Virus record (IMG/VR): IMGVR_UViG_3300044630_000946
Location: 1-25,226 of that record
Length of the DNA: 25,226 nt
From: a virus
Strand: one strand, 5' to 3'
The notes below the pieces were generated by a model, which was not told the origin of the DNA, searched no databases, and was given only the letters and a program-made list of their open reading frames with translations. The position numbers and the translations under genes were made by a program. This document shows, piece after piece, positions 1 to 8,610 of this stretch (position 1 is its first letter; each line of letters opens with the position of its first letter).

Positions 1-1
1 C

Positions 2-799
2 CCTGCTGGTGAAGTGTCAAAAGAACATGGATTGTTTTTTTGCTTTGGATGTCAAACCACAAAAACTCTTGTTGAGTTTGTAATGTATGTATCTAATAGA
101 ACCTACTTTGAGGCAATAAGATATATTAAAAGTAAAGAGCAAGAAACTAGCATTGAGACATCAGTCAACAAAGCGTTAATAGATAAACCAGAGTTTGTTA
201 AATATGACGAACTATTGATTAAAAGATTGAATAATAATGCATTAGAGTCTCCAAGAGCAATTAGGTATTACGAAGGTAGAAAAATAACTAAAGACTCAAT
301 AATAAAATTTAATCTTGGTTATTCAGAAAAACAAGATTCCGTAACAATTCCAGTACATTCTCCAGACGGTATTTGTATTGGATTTGTTGCTAGAACAGTT
401 GAAGGTAAAGAATTTAAAAATACGCCTGGTTTGCCAAAAGGTAAGACATTGTTTAATTTACACAGAATAAAGACTTCAAGCATTGTCTATGTAGTAGAGT
501 CTTCATTTGATGCAATTAGACTAGATCAAGTAGGATTCCCTGCGGTTGCTACGCTAGGGGCTAATGTTTCTGCAGCACAAATAAAACTATTAGAAAAGTA
601 TTTTAATAGTATTGTTTTAATTGCAGATAACGATAATGCAGGAATAATAATGAGAGATAAGTTAATTCAAAGACTTGGATCTGTTGTTACTTCTGTGTAC
701 ATAGATAAAAAATATAAAGATATAGGCGACATGGATGATGATGCAATTAAAAAACTGGAGTTTAAGTTTGACAATTCTATTACCAGCATGTTAAAATAG
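2..799 (+). CDS. DnaG-type primase, 5' partial (CHC2 zinc finger remnant + TOPRIM)
   Basis: The reading frame is open to the left edge, so the true start lies outside the window; the GTG at 14 is probably internal. The N-terminal part shows the second half of a CHC2 zinc finger: FFCFGC with cysteines at nt 41-43 and 50-52, followed by a hydrophobic helix and a FxEAI-like segment. A TOPRIM domain follows: the glutamate of VVESSFDAIR (nt 497-499) and the DxDxxG-like ADNDNAG (nt 623-643), which bind metal in primases. No helicase domain follows, so this is a primase-only protein that would synthesise RNA primers for the polymerase encoded downstream. It heads a tightly packed replication block. 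The family call is solid; the exact N-terminus is unknown. Confidence 0.85.
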   Translation, partial: PAGEVSKEHGLFFCFGCQTTKTLVEFVMYVSNRTYFEAIRYIKSKEQETSIETSVNKALIDKPEFVKYDELLIKRLNNNALESPRAIRYYEGRKITKDSIIKFNLGYSEKQDSVTIPVHSPDGICIGFVARTVEGKEFKNTPGLPKGKTLFNLHRIKTSSIVYVVESSFDAIRLDQVGFPAVATLGANVSAAQIKLLEKYFNSIVLIADNDNAGIIMRDKLIQRLGSVVTSVYIDKKYKDIGDMDDDAIKKLEFKFDNSITSMLK

Positions 800-826
800 A
801 TATAACAAATAAGGAGAAAAAATAAT

Positions 827-1483
827 ATGACTATTGTAAAGGGACTAAAAAACATTAATGCCCTAGTTGACAAGCCAAAGTATGATGAAAACTCTCCAAA
901 GGTAAGATGGTTAAAACTTGCCGATGGACAGTCTGCAAAAATCAGGTTTATTGAAGAACTTGACGAAGACTCTGCAAACTATAATGCAGATCGTGGATTA
1001 GCACTTGTTGTTAAGGAACACACAAATCCAAAGGACTACAAGCGCAAGGCTGTAGACACAATGGAATCAGAAGGTCGTGACTGGGCTGAAGAGATGCATC
1101 GCAAAGATCCAAAGGCTGGCTGGAGAGCACGTCTTCGTTTTTATTGCAACGTACTTGTAGATGATGGAATTGAAGAGCCATACGTGGCTATCTGGTCAAT
1201 GGGCGTAAGCAAGCAATCTGCATTTAATACTATTCGTGAATACGCACTGGAAACAGGCAGTATTTCAAACCTTACATGGAAAGTGAAGCGTAATGGTCAG
1301 GGAACTGAAACAAGTTATACACTTATTCCATCTGCACCAGACAAAGAACCATTTGACTGGACAACACAAAAGCCATACGCTCTTGAGTTAGCATTAAAGA
1401 AAATTCCTTATGCTGAACAAGAAGCATTCTATTTGGGGTTTGACACTCCATCCGTAACTTCATCAACCAACACAGATTGGTAA
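827..1483 (+). CDS. Probable phage single-stranded DNA-binding protein
   Basis: A 218-aa soluble protein with a clear Shine-Dalgarno (AAGGAG) before the ATG. It has a basic, aromatic-rich core, with segments such as WRARLRFYCNVLV and a predicted beta-rich centre. The Ser/Thr-rich tail ends in TDW, reminiscent of the exposed tails of ssDNA-binding proteins. It lies between primase and polymerase and stops 1 nt before the polymerase ATG, the usual place for an SSB in such operons. Homologous proteins in environmental phages are often annotated as ssDNA-binding. I see no diagnostic catalytic motif, so the call rests mainly on composition and position. A different replication accessory role remains possible. 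Confidence 0.5.
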   Translation: MTIVKGLKNINALVDKPKYDENSPKVRWLKLADGQSAKIRFIEELDEDSANYNADRGLALVVKEHTNPKDYKRKAVDTMESEGRDWAEEMHRKDPKAGWRARLRFYCNVLVDDGIEEPYVAIWSMGVSKQSAFNTIREYALETGSISNLTWKVKRNGQGTETSYTLIPSAPDKEPFDWTTQKPYALELALKKIPYAEQEAFYLGFDTPSVTSSTNTDW

Positions 1484-1484
1484 T

Positions 1485-4400
1485 ATGAATTACGTAGGCT
1501 TACATGTTCATACTCACTACTCCCTATTTGACGGCATAGCAACTCCACAAGAGTATGTAGACCGTGCTAGCAAGTTGGGTATGAACGCTCTTGCAATTAC
1601 AGATCACGGTTCACTTTCTGGTCACAGAGAGTTTTACCGTTCTGCAAAACAAAAGGGTATTAAGCCAATACTTGGTCTAGAAGGATATATGTGTGCAGAC
1701 ATATCAGATAAAAGAGATAAGTCTGAAAGAACAGGTCAACAAGATCTTGTTTATAATCATATTATCCTTCTAGCCAAGAACCAAAAAGGTTTAGAAAATC
1801 TTAACAAGATTAGCGAAATAGCATGGACAGATGGATTTTTTAAAAAGCCAAGGTTTGATTTTGAAATTCTTCAAAAATATAAAGAAGGAATAATCGTAAC
1901 ATCTGCTTGTCCTAGCAGCGTTATCGTTAAAGCATTAGAAGAGCAGGAATTTGCACTTGCTAAAAAACACATTGGGTGGTTTAAAGATAACTTTGGTAGC
2001 GACTACTACATTGAGGTTATGCCACATAACACACCAGAAATAAATAAATACCTTATTGATCTTGCCGATGAGTTTAATATTAGAGTCGTAGTTACGCCAG
2101 ATTGTCATCACTCTGATGAATCACAAAAGCATATTCAAGAGTTTAAACTTTTAATGAATACTCACGCTAAGGTACAAAAAGATACCACATACGCAAAATC
2201 TACAAAAATTGATTCTATGATGGAACGCCTTGACTATCTTTATGGGGAAGATCGTCAGATAACATTTAACAAATTTGATATTCATTTACTTTCGTATGAA
2301 GAGATTAAAGCAGCAATGGAAAAACAGGGTATTGATAGAGAAGACATATACTCAAACACACTATTGCTAGCAAAGACAGTAGAAGACTATGACATTAAAG
2401 ATGGTCTTGATTTACTTCCAGTACAGTATAAAAATCCAGACCAAGAATTAGCAAACCTAGCCTTTGCTGCTCTAGAAGAAAAAAGATTAAACTCTAACTG
2501 GCTTGGTAATGATATTTACGAACAAAGGCTTGATGAAGAGTTATTTATTATTAGAGATAAAAAGTTTGCACCATATTTTTTAGTAGTTCAAAATATGATT
2601 TCTTGGGCAAAGAAAGAAGGAATTTTAGTTGGTCCAGGACGTGGATCTTCTGCTGGCTCTTTGGTTTGTTATCTTCTAGGAATTACTGATATTGATCCAA
2701 TAGAACATGGACTTTTGTTTTTCCGTTTTATTAATCCAGAACGTAATGACTTCCCTGATATTGATACAGATATTCAAGATACTCGTCGTGATGAAGTAAA
2801 AGATTATCTAGTTAGACAGTATAGGCACGTCGCATCTATTGCAACATTCCTTCAATTTAAAGACAAAGGGGTTGTGCGAGATGTTGCACGAGTTTTAGAT
2901 ATTCCACTTACAGATGTTAACAAGGTTTTAAAACTTGTTGATACTTGGGATGAATATTGCACATCTAAAACTACACTATCGTTTAGAGAAAAATATCCAG
3001 AGGTAGAGATTTATGGAGAACAGTTACGTGGTCGTATTAGAGGCACTGGCATTCATGCTGCTGGTGTGGTTACTAGTAAGAATCCAATATTTAGGTATGC
3101 GCCATTGGAGACTCGCTCTTCTCCTGGATCCGATGATCGCATTCCTGTGGTTGGTGTTGATATGGAAGAGGCTGAAAAAATTGGTCTTATTAAAATTGAC
3201 GCATTAGGTCTTAAAACTTTAAGTGTAGTTAAAGACTGTATTGATATGATTAAAACAAATCATTATAAAGATATTGACCTTTTATCTATTGACATGGCAG
3301 ATCCAAAGGTATATGAAATGCTTTCAGACGGACACACAAAAGGTGTATTTCAGTGTGAAGCAACTCCATACACAAACCTTTTAGTAAAAATGGGAGTAAA
3401 GAATTTTAATGAGTTGGCAGCATCAAATGCTCTAGTTCGTCCAGGCGCTATGAATACTATTGGTAAGGATTATATTGCTCGTAAGCACGGTAAGCAGAAT
3501 GTTTCCTATACCCACCAAATTATGAAAGAATTCACAAGTGATACATATGGGTGTATTCTTTATCAGGAACAAGTTATGCAGGCTTGCGTTTATCTTGGTG
3601 GAATGACAATGGCAGAGGCTGACAAGGTTCGTAAGATTATTGGAAAGAAAAAAGATGCAAAAGAGTTCAATATATTTCAAGATAGGTTTGTTGCTGGGGC
3701 GAGTAAGTACATATCTCCTAATAAAGCCTTGGACCTTTGGCACGACTTTGAAGAGCATGCGGGATACTCGTTTAACAAGAGCCACGCAGTTGCTTACTCT
3801 ACTCTCTCGTATTGGACGGCGTGGTTAAAGTATTACTATCCGCTTGAATTTATGTTTGCCCTTCTTAAAAATGAAAAAGATAAAGATGGTAGAACAGAGT
3901 ATTTGATTGAAGCAAAGCGCATGGGCATATCAGTTAAATTGCCACACATTAATGATTCAGATTTAGATTTTAAAATTGAGGGTAAGGGCATTCGTTTTGG
4001 ACTAACGGGCATTAAATTTATTTCAAACAACATTGCACAAAAATATATTGATGCAAGACCATTTAATAGTTATAAACAACTTGAAGAGTTTACATTTACA
4101 AAAGGTAATGGAGTAAACAGTAGAGCCCTAAATGCACTAAGGTTAACTGGTGCTGCAACATTTTCCGATAATCCACGTAATGATGAAGACATTAAAGAAA
4201 ATCTTTACGAGTACTTAAATCTTCCAGAGTTTAATATTTCTATTCCATCTCACTATTATGCATTTATTCAGTCAATTGAAGATTTTGAAGAAAAGGGATC
4301 TTTTATTTTAATGGGTATGGTTAAAGCAATTAAGAGAGGAAAGGGTTGGTCACGAGTTGAACTTCTGGACAAAACTGGTAGCGTTGGTATCTTTGATGAA

Positions 4401-4772
4401 GAGTCAACAACTATTGAAACGGGTCGTACTTACTTAGTTCTTGCTAATGATAATAGGATTGTCTCTGCAATTCCTGTTGATGAAATAAAAGGATCAACAA
4501 ATGCACTTGTTAAGTTTTTGGGTTATAAGCAATTGCCTTATACAGAGGATGAAATGTTCGTTGTTTCATTTAAATCAAGAATAACGAAGGCTGGAAAGAA
4601 AATGGCTTCTTTAACCTTGGCAGATATTTCAAGAGATTTGCACTCCGTGACAGTATTTCCTACTGCATTTCCAAAAGCATACATGCACATTGAAGAAGGC
4701 AAGTCGTATAAATTTAGTTTTGGTAAAACCAAAGATGGCACGGTAATTATGGAGGATGTAAATGTCAGTTGA
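1485..4772 (+). CDS. dnaE: DNA polymerase III alpha subunit (DnaE type) with intact PHP domain
   Basis: A 1095-aa C-family replicative polymerase. The N-terminal PHP domain (about 1-270) has H7, H9, D16, H41, E66, H92, C142, D206 and H208. By position these match the nine metal ligands of PHP domains that proofread, as in mycobacterial DnaE1. The palm carries GPGRGSS (383-389), PDIDTD with catalytic D425 and D427, and the third carboxylate D572 in KIDALGL. The NKSHAVAY segment and a C-terminal OB-fold-like region (about 930-1095) complete the usual order. Length is near that of cellular DnaE (about 1160 aa). It would copy the phage genome, possibly with the host sliding clamp. The start is 1 nt after the SSB stop, and the end overlaps the recA-like gene by 11 nt. 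Very sure of family. Confidence 0.96.
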   Translation: MNYVGLHVHTHYSLFDGIATPQEYVDRASKLGMNALAITDHGSLSGHREFYRSAKQKGIKPILGLEGYMCADISDKRDKSERTGQQDLVYNHIILLAKNQKGLENLNKISEIAWTDGFFKKPRFDFEILQKYKEGIIVTSACPSSVIVKALEEQEFALAKKHIGWFKDNFGSDYYIEVMPHNTPEINKYLIDLADEFNIRVVVTPDCHHSDESQKHIQEFKLLMNTHAKVQKDTTYAKSTKIDSMMERLDYLYGEDRQITFNKFDIHLLSYEEIKAAMEKQGIDREDIYSNTLLLAKTVEDYDIKDGLDLLPVQYKNPDQELANLAFAALEEKRLNSNWLGNDIYEQRLDEELFIIRDKKFAPYFLVVQNMISWAKKEGILVGPGRGSSAGSLVCYLLGITDIDPIEHGLLFFRFINPERNDFPDIDTDIQDTRRDEVKDYLVRQYRHVASIATFLQFKDKGVVRDVARVLDIPLTDVNKVLKLVDTWDEYCTSKTTLSFREKYPEVEIYGEQLRGRIRGTGIHAAGVVTSKNPIFRYAPLETRSSPGSDDRIPVVGVDMEEAEKIGLIKIDALGLKTLSVVKDCIDMIKTNHYKDIDLLSIDMADPKVYEMLSDGHTKGVFQCEATPYTNLLVKMGVKNFNELAASNALVRPGAMNTIGKDYIARKHGKQNVSYTHQIMKEFTSDTYGCILYQEQVMQACVYLGGMTMAEADKVRKIIGKKKDAKEFNIFQDRFVAGASKYISPNKALDLWHDFEEHAGYSFNKSHAVAYSTLSYWTAWLKYYYPLEFMFALLKNEKDKDGRTEYLIEAKRMGISVKLPHINDSDLDFKIEGKGIRFGLTGIKFISNNIAQKYIDARPFNSYKQLEEFTFTKGNGVNSRALNALRLTGAATFSDNPRNDEDIKENLYEYLNLPEFNISIPSHYYAFIQSIEDFEEKGSFILMGMVKAIKRGKGWSRVELLDKTGSVGIFDEESTTIETGRTYLVLANDNRIVSAIPVDEIKGSTNALVKFLGYKQLPYTEDEMFVVSFKSRITKAGKKMASLTLADISRDLHSVTVFPTAFPKAYMHIEEGKSYKFSFGKTKDGTVIMEDVNVS

Positions 4773-5775
4773 TATACAAGATGTACTAGCACAGTTAGAC
4801 CCAAGAATTAGGAAGCGTCTTGGTACAGGAGAAGGAATTAACTTTGAGTATCAGCCCACTCCAAGTTTTGGTTTAAACCGTGCACTAGGCGGGGGATTAC
4901 CATACGGTAGACAGGTACTTGTATGGGGAAGCAAATCATCGGCTAAGTCATCTATGTGTTTACAGATGATTGCTTTGGCGCAAGCAGAAGGCAAGGTTTG
5001 TGCATGGATTGATTCTGAAATGTCCTATTCGGAAGACTGGGCTAAACTGATGGGGGTAGATCCAACAAAACTAATTTACTCTCAAGCACGTACTATTAGC
5101 GACATGGTAGATGTTGGCGTTGGACTTATAAATGCTGGAGTTGATCTTATTGTTATTGACTCAATTACATCAATGCTTCCTGCAATATATTTTGAAAAAG
5201 ATTCAGACGAAATGAAAGCACTTGAAAACACAAAGCAAATTGGTGCAGAGTCTAGAGACTTTAGCAATGCCTGGAAAATGCTTAACTATGCTAACAATAA
5301 AGTAAAACCTACACTGCTTGTTCTTATTTCACAATCAAGAAATAATATTAACGCAATGTATACAAGCCAACAGCCTTCTGGTGGTCAAGCAACGAAGTTC
5401 TATTCATCTTGTGTCATTAAGTTGTTTTCTTCTGAGTCAGAAAATCAAGCAATTAAGGGAAAGATTAAGGTTGGAGATAAATTAATTGAAGAAAAAATTG
5501 GTAGAAAGATTCGTTGGGAACTCCAATTCTCTAAAACCTCTCCAGGGTTCCAATCTGGTGAGTATGATTTTTATTTTAGAGGTGACAATATTGGCATTGA
5601 TGCAATAGGAGATTTAGTTGATACTGCAGAATCAATGGGCTTGGTTAATAGAACTGGCGCATGGTATCAGTTAGATGACGGCACAAAGGTACAAGGTCGT
5701 GATGGTTTTATTGCTCGTGTTAAAGAAGATCTAGATTTACAGGAACAACTTAAGAAAAAAATAATTAATGCCTGA
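4762..5775 (+). CDS. RecA-like recombinase with variant Walker A
   Basis: A 337-aa RecA/RAD51-family ATPase. Visible features are the FGLNRALGGGLPYGR entry to the core, a Walker A at residues 56-64 (GSKSSAKSS), a Walker B-like LIVIDSI, the LLVLISQSRNNI segment comparable to the RecA L1/L2 region, and a C-terminal lysine-rich tail. In cellular RecA the P-loop reads GPESSGKTT; here the glycine before the invariant lysine is alanine (A61). It should form filaments on ssDNA for strand exchange in recombination-dependent replication or repair. The ATG overlaps the polymerase stop by 11 nt, and the 3' end overlaps the next gene by 8 nt, suggesting translational coupling. Family call firm; ATPase level unknown. 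Confidence 0.9.
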   Translation: MSVDIQDVLAQLDPRIRKRLGTGEGINFEYQPTPSFGLNRALGGGLPYGRQVLVWGSKSSAKSSMCLQMIALAQAEGKVCAWIDSEMSYSEDWAKLMGVDPTKLIYSQARTISDMVDVGVGLINAGVDLIVIDSITSMLPAIYFEKDSDEMKALENTKQIGAESRDFSNAWKMLNYANNKVKPTLLVLISQSRNNINAMYTSQQPSGGQATKFYSSCVIKLFSSESENQAIKGKIKVGDKLIEEKIGRKIRWELQFSKTSPGFQSGEYDFYFRGDNIGIDAIGDLVDTAESMGLVNRTGAWYQLDDGTKVQGRDGFIARVKEDLDLQEQLKKKIINA

Positions 5776-5956
5776 ACAAAATTTTACTGTATATCCTGGA
5801 AAATGGCCATGTAAGACTTGCCAAGAAGTTGTAACATCTTTAAGGTATTGGCCAGAAACTGGAAATGCCACATGGATGTGTACACAAAAACATATCTCAA
5901 AAGTTAACCTATTGCCTCCAACAAAGAAGGATTATGAGCGAAAAGAACGAAAGTAA
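5768..5956 (+). CDS. Small zinc-ribbon phage protein
   Basis: A 62-aa protein with a CKTC pair near residues 15-18, then WMCTQKH (one Cys and one His), and a basic tail rich in Lys, Arg and Glu. The likely zinc site is therefore CxxC plus C/H. The YPGKWPCKTC start and ATWMCTQKH segment feel familiar from small conserved proteins of environmental phages, but no function is known to me. It overlaps the recA-like gene by 8 nt and the following nuclease-like gene by 23 nt, so it is translated with the recombination genes. A role as a small nucleic-acid-binding accessory factor is inference from the zinc motif and location. Confidence 0.65.
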   Translation: MPEQNFTVYPGKWPCKTCQEVVTSLRYWPETGNATWMCTQKHISKVNLLPPTKKDYERKERK

Positions 5957-6224
5957 AAGAATAGGTGCTAAGCAGCATAAGAATTCTGGTAGAAATACAC
6001 AGAAGGGCGATGCTACTTGGAGGGGATTTGTTGTTGACTTTAAAGAAGCCAGCAAATCTTTTACATTAAATAAAGATGTATGGGCAAAGGCTGTTACTGA
6101 CTCTATTCAGGCAGGTAGAGATAAATCTCCAGCCATTGTTGTAATTCTTGGAGAAGGTAATACAAAGGTAAGACTTGCTATAATTGAAATGAACATGCTA
6201 GAGCAATTAACAGAGGAAAAATAG
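5934..6224 (+). CDS. Small PD-(D/E)xK nuclease, Holliday-junction-resolvase-like
   Basis: A 96-aa protein, taking the ATG at 5934 (preceded by AGAAGG, a short 3-nt spacer) rather than the upstream in-frame ATG at 5865, which would overlap the zinc-ribbon gene almost fully. Residues 17-37 hold NSGR, then G25-D26, then V34-D35-F36-K37, the D...DxK signature of the PD-(D/E)xK nuclease fold seen in small archaeal and phage Holliday-junction resolvases. A beta-strand region (AIVVILGEG, RLAIIEM) follows. It would resolve branched recombination or replication intermediates. Its place between a recA-like gene and a RuvC-like gene fits. The fold call is motif-based; substrate is inferred. Confidence 0.5.
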   Translation: MSEKNESKRIGAKQHKNSGRNTQKGDATWRGFVVDFKEASKSFTLNKDVWAKAVTDSIQAGRDKSPAIVVILGEGNTKVRLAIIEMNMLEQLTEEK

Positions 6225-7409
6225 ATGATATTAAGAAATCCAACTGAAGTATTTTTAGTTAGTTTATTAATTATTTTTTTACTCCCATATTTATTTTGGA
6301 AATTTTTTAAAACAGACAATTATATGCCGTTGGCAGTAGTTCAAATTGTATCTGGAATTATTCTTGGACCAGGAGTACTTGGAAAACAATTTCCAGAATT
6401 CTATAATACAGTATTTACAGAAGACAATATCAAAGTTTTAAGTGGAATAGCCTGGTGGGGCGTAATGTTATTTGTCTGGACTGCTGGTGTTGAATTAAAT
6501 TTAAAAGAAGCAATTACTAAAAAGAAAGATACATTGGTAACATCTGTCTTTGCTTTGTTGACTCCTTTATTCTTTGGTTCTATTCTTGCATTAATTATTT
6601 CAAATTATCCTGGATGGAAAGGTAGTGATGCTAGTACATGGCAGTTTACTTTTGGAATTGGAATGGCTACAGCAGTAACAGCATTGCCAATTCTAATTCT
6701 TCTTATGGAAAAACTTGGAATTTTTAATAAAGAATTAGGTAAAAGAACATTAAGATATGCAAGCCTGGATGATATTTTTATTTGGGCAGTACTTGCTATT
6801 ATTATTATGGATTGGCAAAGAGTTATTAGACAAATAATTTTCTTACCAATATTTATATTATTTTCTTATTTGTTAAACAAACTTATTGCAAAAGTTTCAG
6901 AACCTCGTGATCGCTGGTCAATAGCAATGCTTTGGATTATCTTAGTTGGGTTTGCAGCAGACTGGTCTGGACTGCACTATATGGTTGGTGCATTCCTTGC
7001 TGGAGTAACAATGAAACCTGAATGGTTTAATAAAAATGAAATGCAAATATTTAGAAATAACATACTTTTAATTCTTATGCCAGTATTTTTTCTTATTACT
7101 GGTTTAAAAACTGGTTGGTCTGTATCTGGTACATTGGTAATATTTGTTGCTATTATTTTATTAATTGTACAATTTATGTCAAAGGTTTTAGGAGTTTTAG
7201 TTGCTGGAAAAATTCTAAAGTGGAAAAAAACAGATGCTTTTATTATTGGAGTATTGCTCCAAACAAAGGCTTTAATTGAAATTATTTTTTGTACAGTTTT
7301 ATTGGACAAAGGAATAATTACATCTCAGATGTTTACTGCACTATTAATAATGGCAATATTAAGCACAACAAGTACTATGCCAATAACAAGGAGGTTAATT
7401 AAAAAATGA
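6225..7409 (+). CDS. CPA2-family cation/proton antiporter (phage-encoded)
   Basis: A 394-aa polytopic membrane protein with roughly 11-13 hydrophobic segments. The pattern fits the monovalent cation:proton antiporter-2 family: VSGIILGPGVLG near residue 42, an unwound-helix-like GIGMATAVTALP (144-155), and ASLDDIFIW with a double aspartate at 182-183, the ion-binding pair of electrogenic members such as NapA/NhaA. K348 in QTKALIEII could be the partner lysine. There is no C-terminal TrkA domain. It would exchange Na+ or K+ for H+ across the host inner membrane. The ATG directly follows the preceding stop with an AGAGGA Shine-Dalgarno, and the 3' end overlaps the next gene by ATGA, so it is embedded in the replication operon. 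Family clear; ion specificity unknown. Confidence 0.88.
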   Translation: MILRNPTEVFLVSLLIIFLLPYLFWKFFKTDNYMPLAVVQIVSGIILGPGVLGKQFPEFYNTVFTEDNIKVLSGIAWWGVMLFVWTAGVELNLKEAITKKKDTLVTSVFALLTPLFFGSILALIISNYPGWKGSDASTWQFTFGIGMATAVTALPILILLMEKLGIFNKELGKRTLRYASLDDIFIWAVLAIIIMDWQRVIRQIIFLPIFILFSYLLNKLIAKVSEPRDRWSIAMLWIILVGFAADWSGLHYMVGAFLAGVTMKPEWFNKNEMQIFRNNILLILMPVFFLITGLKTGWSVSGTLVIFVAIILLIVQFMSKVLGVLVAGKILKWKKTDAFIIGVLLQTKALIEIIFCTVLLDKGIITSQMFTALLIMAILSTTSTMPITRRLIKK

Positions 7410-7711
7410 CAACAGAAAAAACAACTATAGATATGGTAAATGGTTTAACAGAGATTGCAGACTATATGCAAGATGAAGAGTTAACGGTTGCATTAACTAT
7501 GATTGCAAAGATTATTATAAAGCCAGACATTCCCCTACAGGCTGCTAGTCTTGAAATCGTAAGGCTACAGGCTATTGCAGCAAAGATGTCTTTTAAAGCC
7601 ACTTGGATGGCGAATGTTGACAAATCTGACAGGGCAAAGAAAAATATATACTTTACAGCAGCACAAGCAATAAACGATTTGGTCTCAGCGCTTAAATACA
7701 TAATGCGCTAA
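7406..7711 (+). CDS. Conserved phage protein of unknown function
   Basis: A 101-aa soluble, mostly helical protein starting in a 4-nt ATGA overlap with the antiporter stop. Segments such as ALTMIAKIIIKPDIP and a KKNIYFTAAQAINDLV tail suggest a small all-alpha domain. It lacks a signal peptide and membrane segments. I recall similar short proteins in other actinobacterial and environmental phages near recombination nucleases, but I cannot name a function. It ends just before an extended -10 promoter for the Cas4-like nuclease gene, so it probably closes the first transcription unit. Confidence 0.7.
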   Translation: MTTEKTTIDMVNGLTEIADYMQDEELTVALTMIAKIIIKPDIPLQAASLEIVRLQAIAAKMSFKATWMANVDKSDRAKKNIYFTAAQAINDLVSALKYIMR

Positions 7712-7713
7712 CC

Positions 7714-7722
7714 TGCTATAAT
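7714..7722 (+). promoter_or_regulatory. Extended -10 promoter for the Cas4-like nuclease gene
   Basis: TGC-TATAAT lies in the short gap after the 101-aa gene; no good -35 is seen 17 nt upstream. The predicted transcript starts near 7729, about 16 nt before the ATG at 7745, which has an AAAGGA Shine-Dalgarno. Confidence 0.6.
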
Positions 7723-7744
7723 TAATATAAACAAAGGATGAAAC

Positions 7745-8608
7745 ATGGCTAAAAACTTACTAAAACAGATTATGATTAAAGATGTTAAAAAGAAGAGCAG
7801 AAATAGCGAAGAAGATGAAAGTCTTGTTGAAGGCTTAGATACTGCCATAAACGCTGGCTACCTTACCAAAACAAAACCAAAGTTTACTAAGAAGACTAAC
7901 TTTTCTGCATCCAATCTAACATATGGTTCAGGAGAATGTCCAAGGTATTGGTCTCTAGCCTTTGATGGTCAAATCTTTTATGATAACTCAGATGCAATTG
8001 GTGTAGCAAATAGAACACAAGGAAGCCTTGGACACGGAAGAATTCAGGAAGCAATAGAAGCCTCTGGTTTACTTGCAGAAGATTTAGAGTTTGATCCAAT
8101 ACCAAGAAAGTATAATCAACAAACTCATCCAGCAATGGAGTTTAGAGTTAAGATTGATGATCCACCTTTTGATGGTTATGGAGATGTCATGCTTGACTAC
8201 AAGGGTGAAAGACTTATTGGTGAAATTAAAACAGTAAGAAACGATGACTTTGAACATAAAAAATTAAGTAGAAAACCTAAAATGGGTCACTTAATGCAAT
8301 TACTAATGTATATGAAGGTTTGGAAAATTGGTAAGGGTGTAATGATTTATGAAAATAAAAACAATCATGAATTACTTACCTTGCCCGTTGTAGTAAATGA
8401 TCAGTATCGTACTTGGGTAGACGAAACATTTGAATGGATGAGAGTAGTTTACAAAAGTTGGCAAGACAAACAATTACCAGAAATTCCTTATCGTTCAAAT
8501 TCAAGAATTTGCAAGTCGTGTCCTATTCAAAAAGCATGCGCTGAAGCAGGAGACGGAACAATTAAGATTAAACCTATGAAATTATTAAAGGACGAGAAAG
8601 ATGAATAA
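7745..8608 (+). CDS. Cas4/RecB-like Fe-S exonuclease (PD-(D/E)xK)
   Basis: A 287-aa nuclease. The active-site pattern is GYGD (D147) followed by GEIKT (E160, K162), the D...ExK motif of RecB-family nucleases. Four cysteines are placed as in Cas4 and AddB iron-sulphur nucleases: C65 in ECPRYWS, then C256, C259 and C265 in ICKSCPIQKAC. The fold therefore probably carries a 4Fe-4S cluster that ties the termini together. It would degrade or resect DNA ends, supplying ssDNA for the RecA-like protein or degrading host DNA. No cas1/cas2 genes or CRISPR array are nearby, so adaptation is unlikely. ATG supported by AAAGGA. Confidence 0.85.
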   Translation: MAKNLLKQIMIKDVKKKSRNSEEDESLVEGLDTAINAGYLTKTKPKFTKKTNFSASNLTYGSGECPRYWSLAFDGQIFYDNSDAIGVANRTQGSLGHGRIQEAIEASGLLAEDLEFDPIPRKYNQQTHPAMEFRVKIDDPPFDGYGDVMLDYKGERLIGEIKTVRNDDFEHKKLSRKPKMGHLMQLLMYMKVWKIGKGVMIYENKNNHELLTLPVVVNDQYRTWVDETFEWMRVVYKSWQDKQLPEIPYRSNSRICKSCPIQKACAEAGDGTIKIKPMKLLKDEKDE

Positions 8609-8610
8609 AT

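Noticed and set aside
5865-5933. An upstream start giving a 119-aa form of the small resolvase
   Set aside because: It would overlap the zinc-ribbon gene almost completely and lacks a ribosome site. The conserved part begins after the ATG at 5934.
7745-8608. A CRISPR adaptation system suggested by the Cas4-like nuclease
   Set aside because: No cas1, cas2 or repeat array is present. Cas4-like nucleases are common in phage recombination modules.
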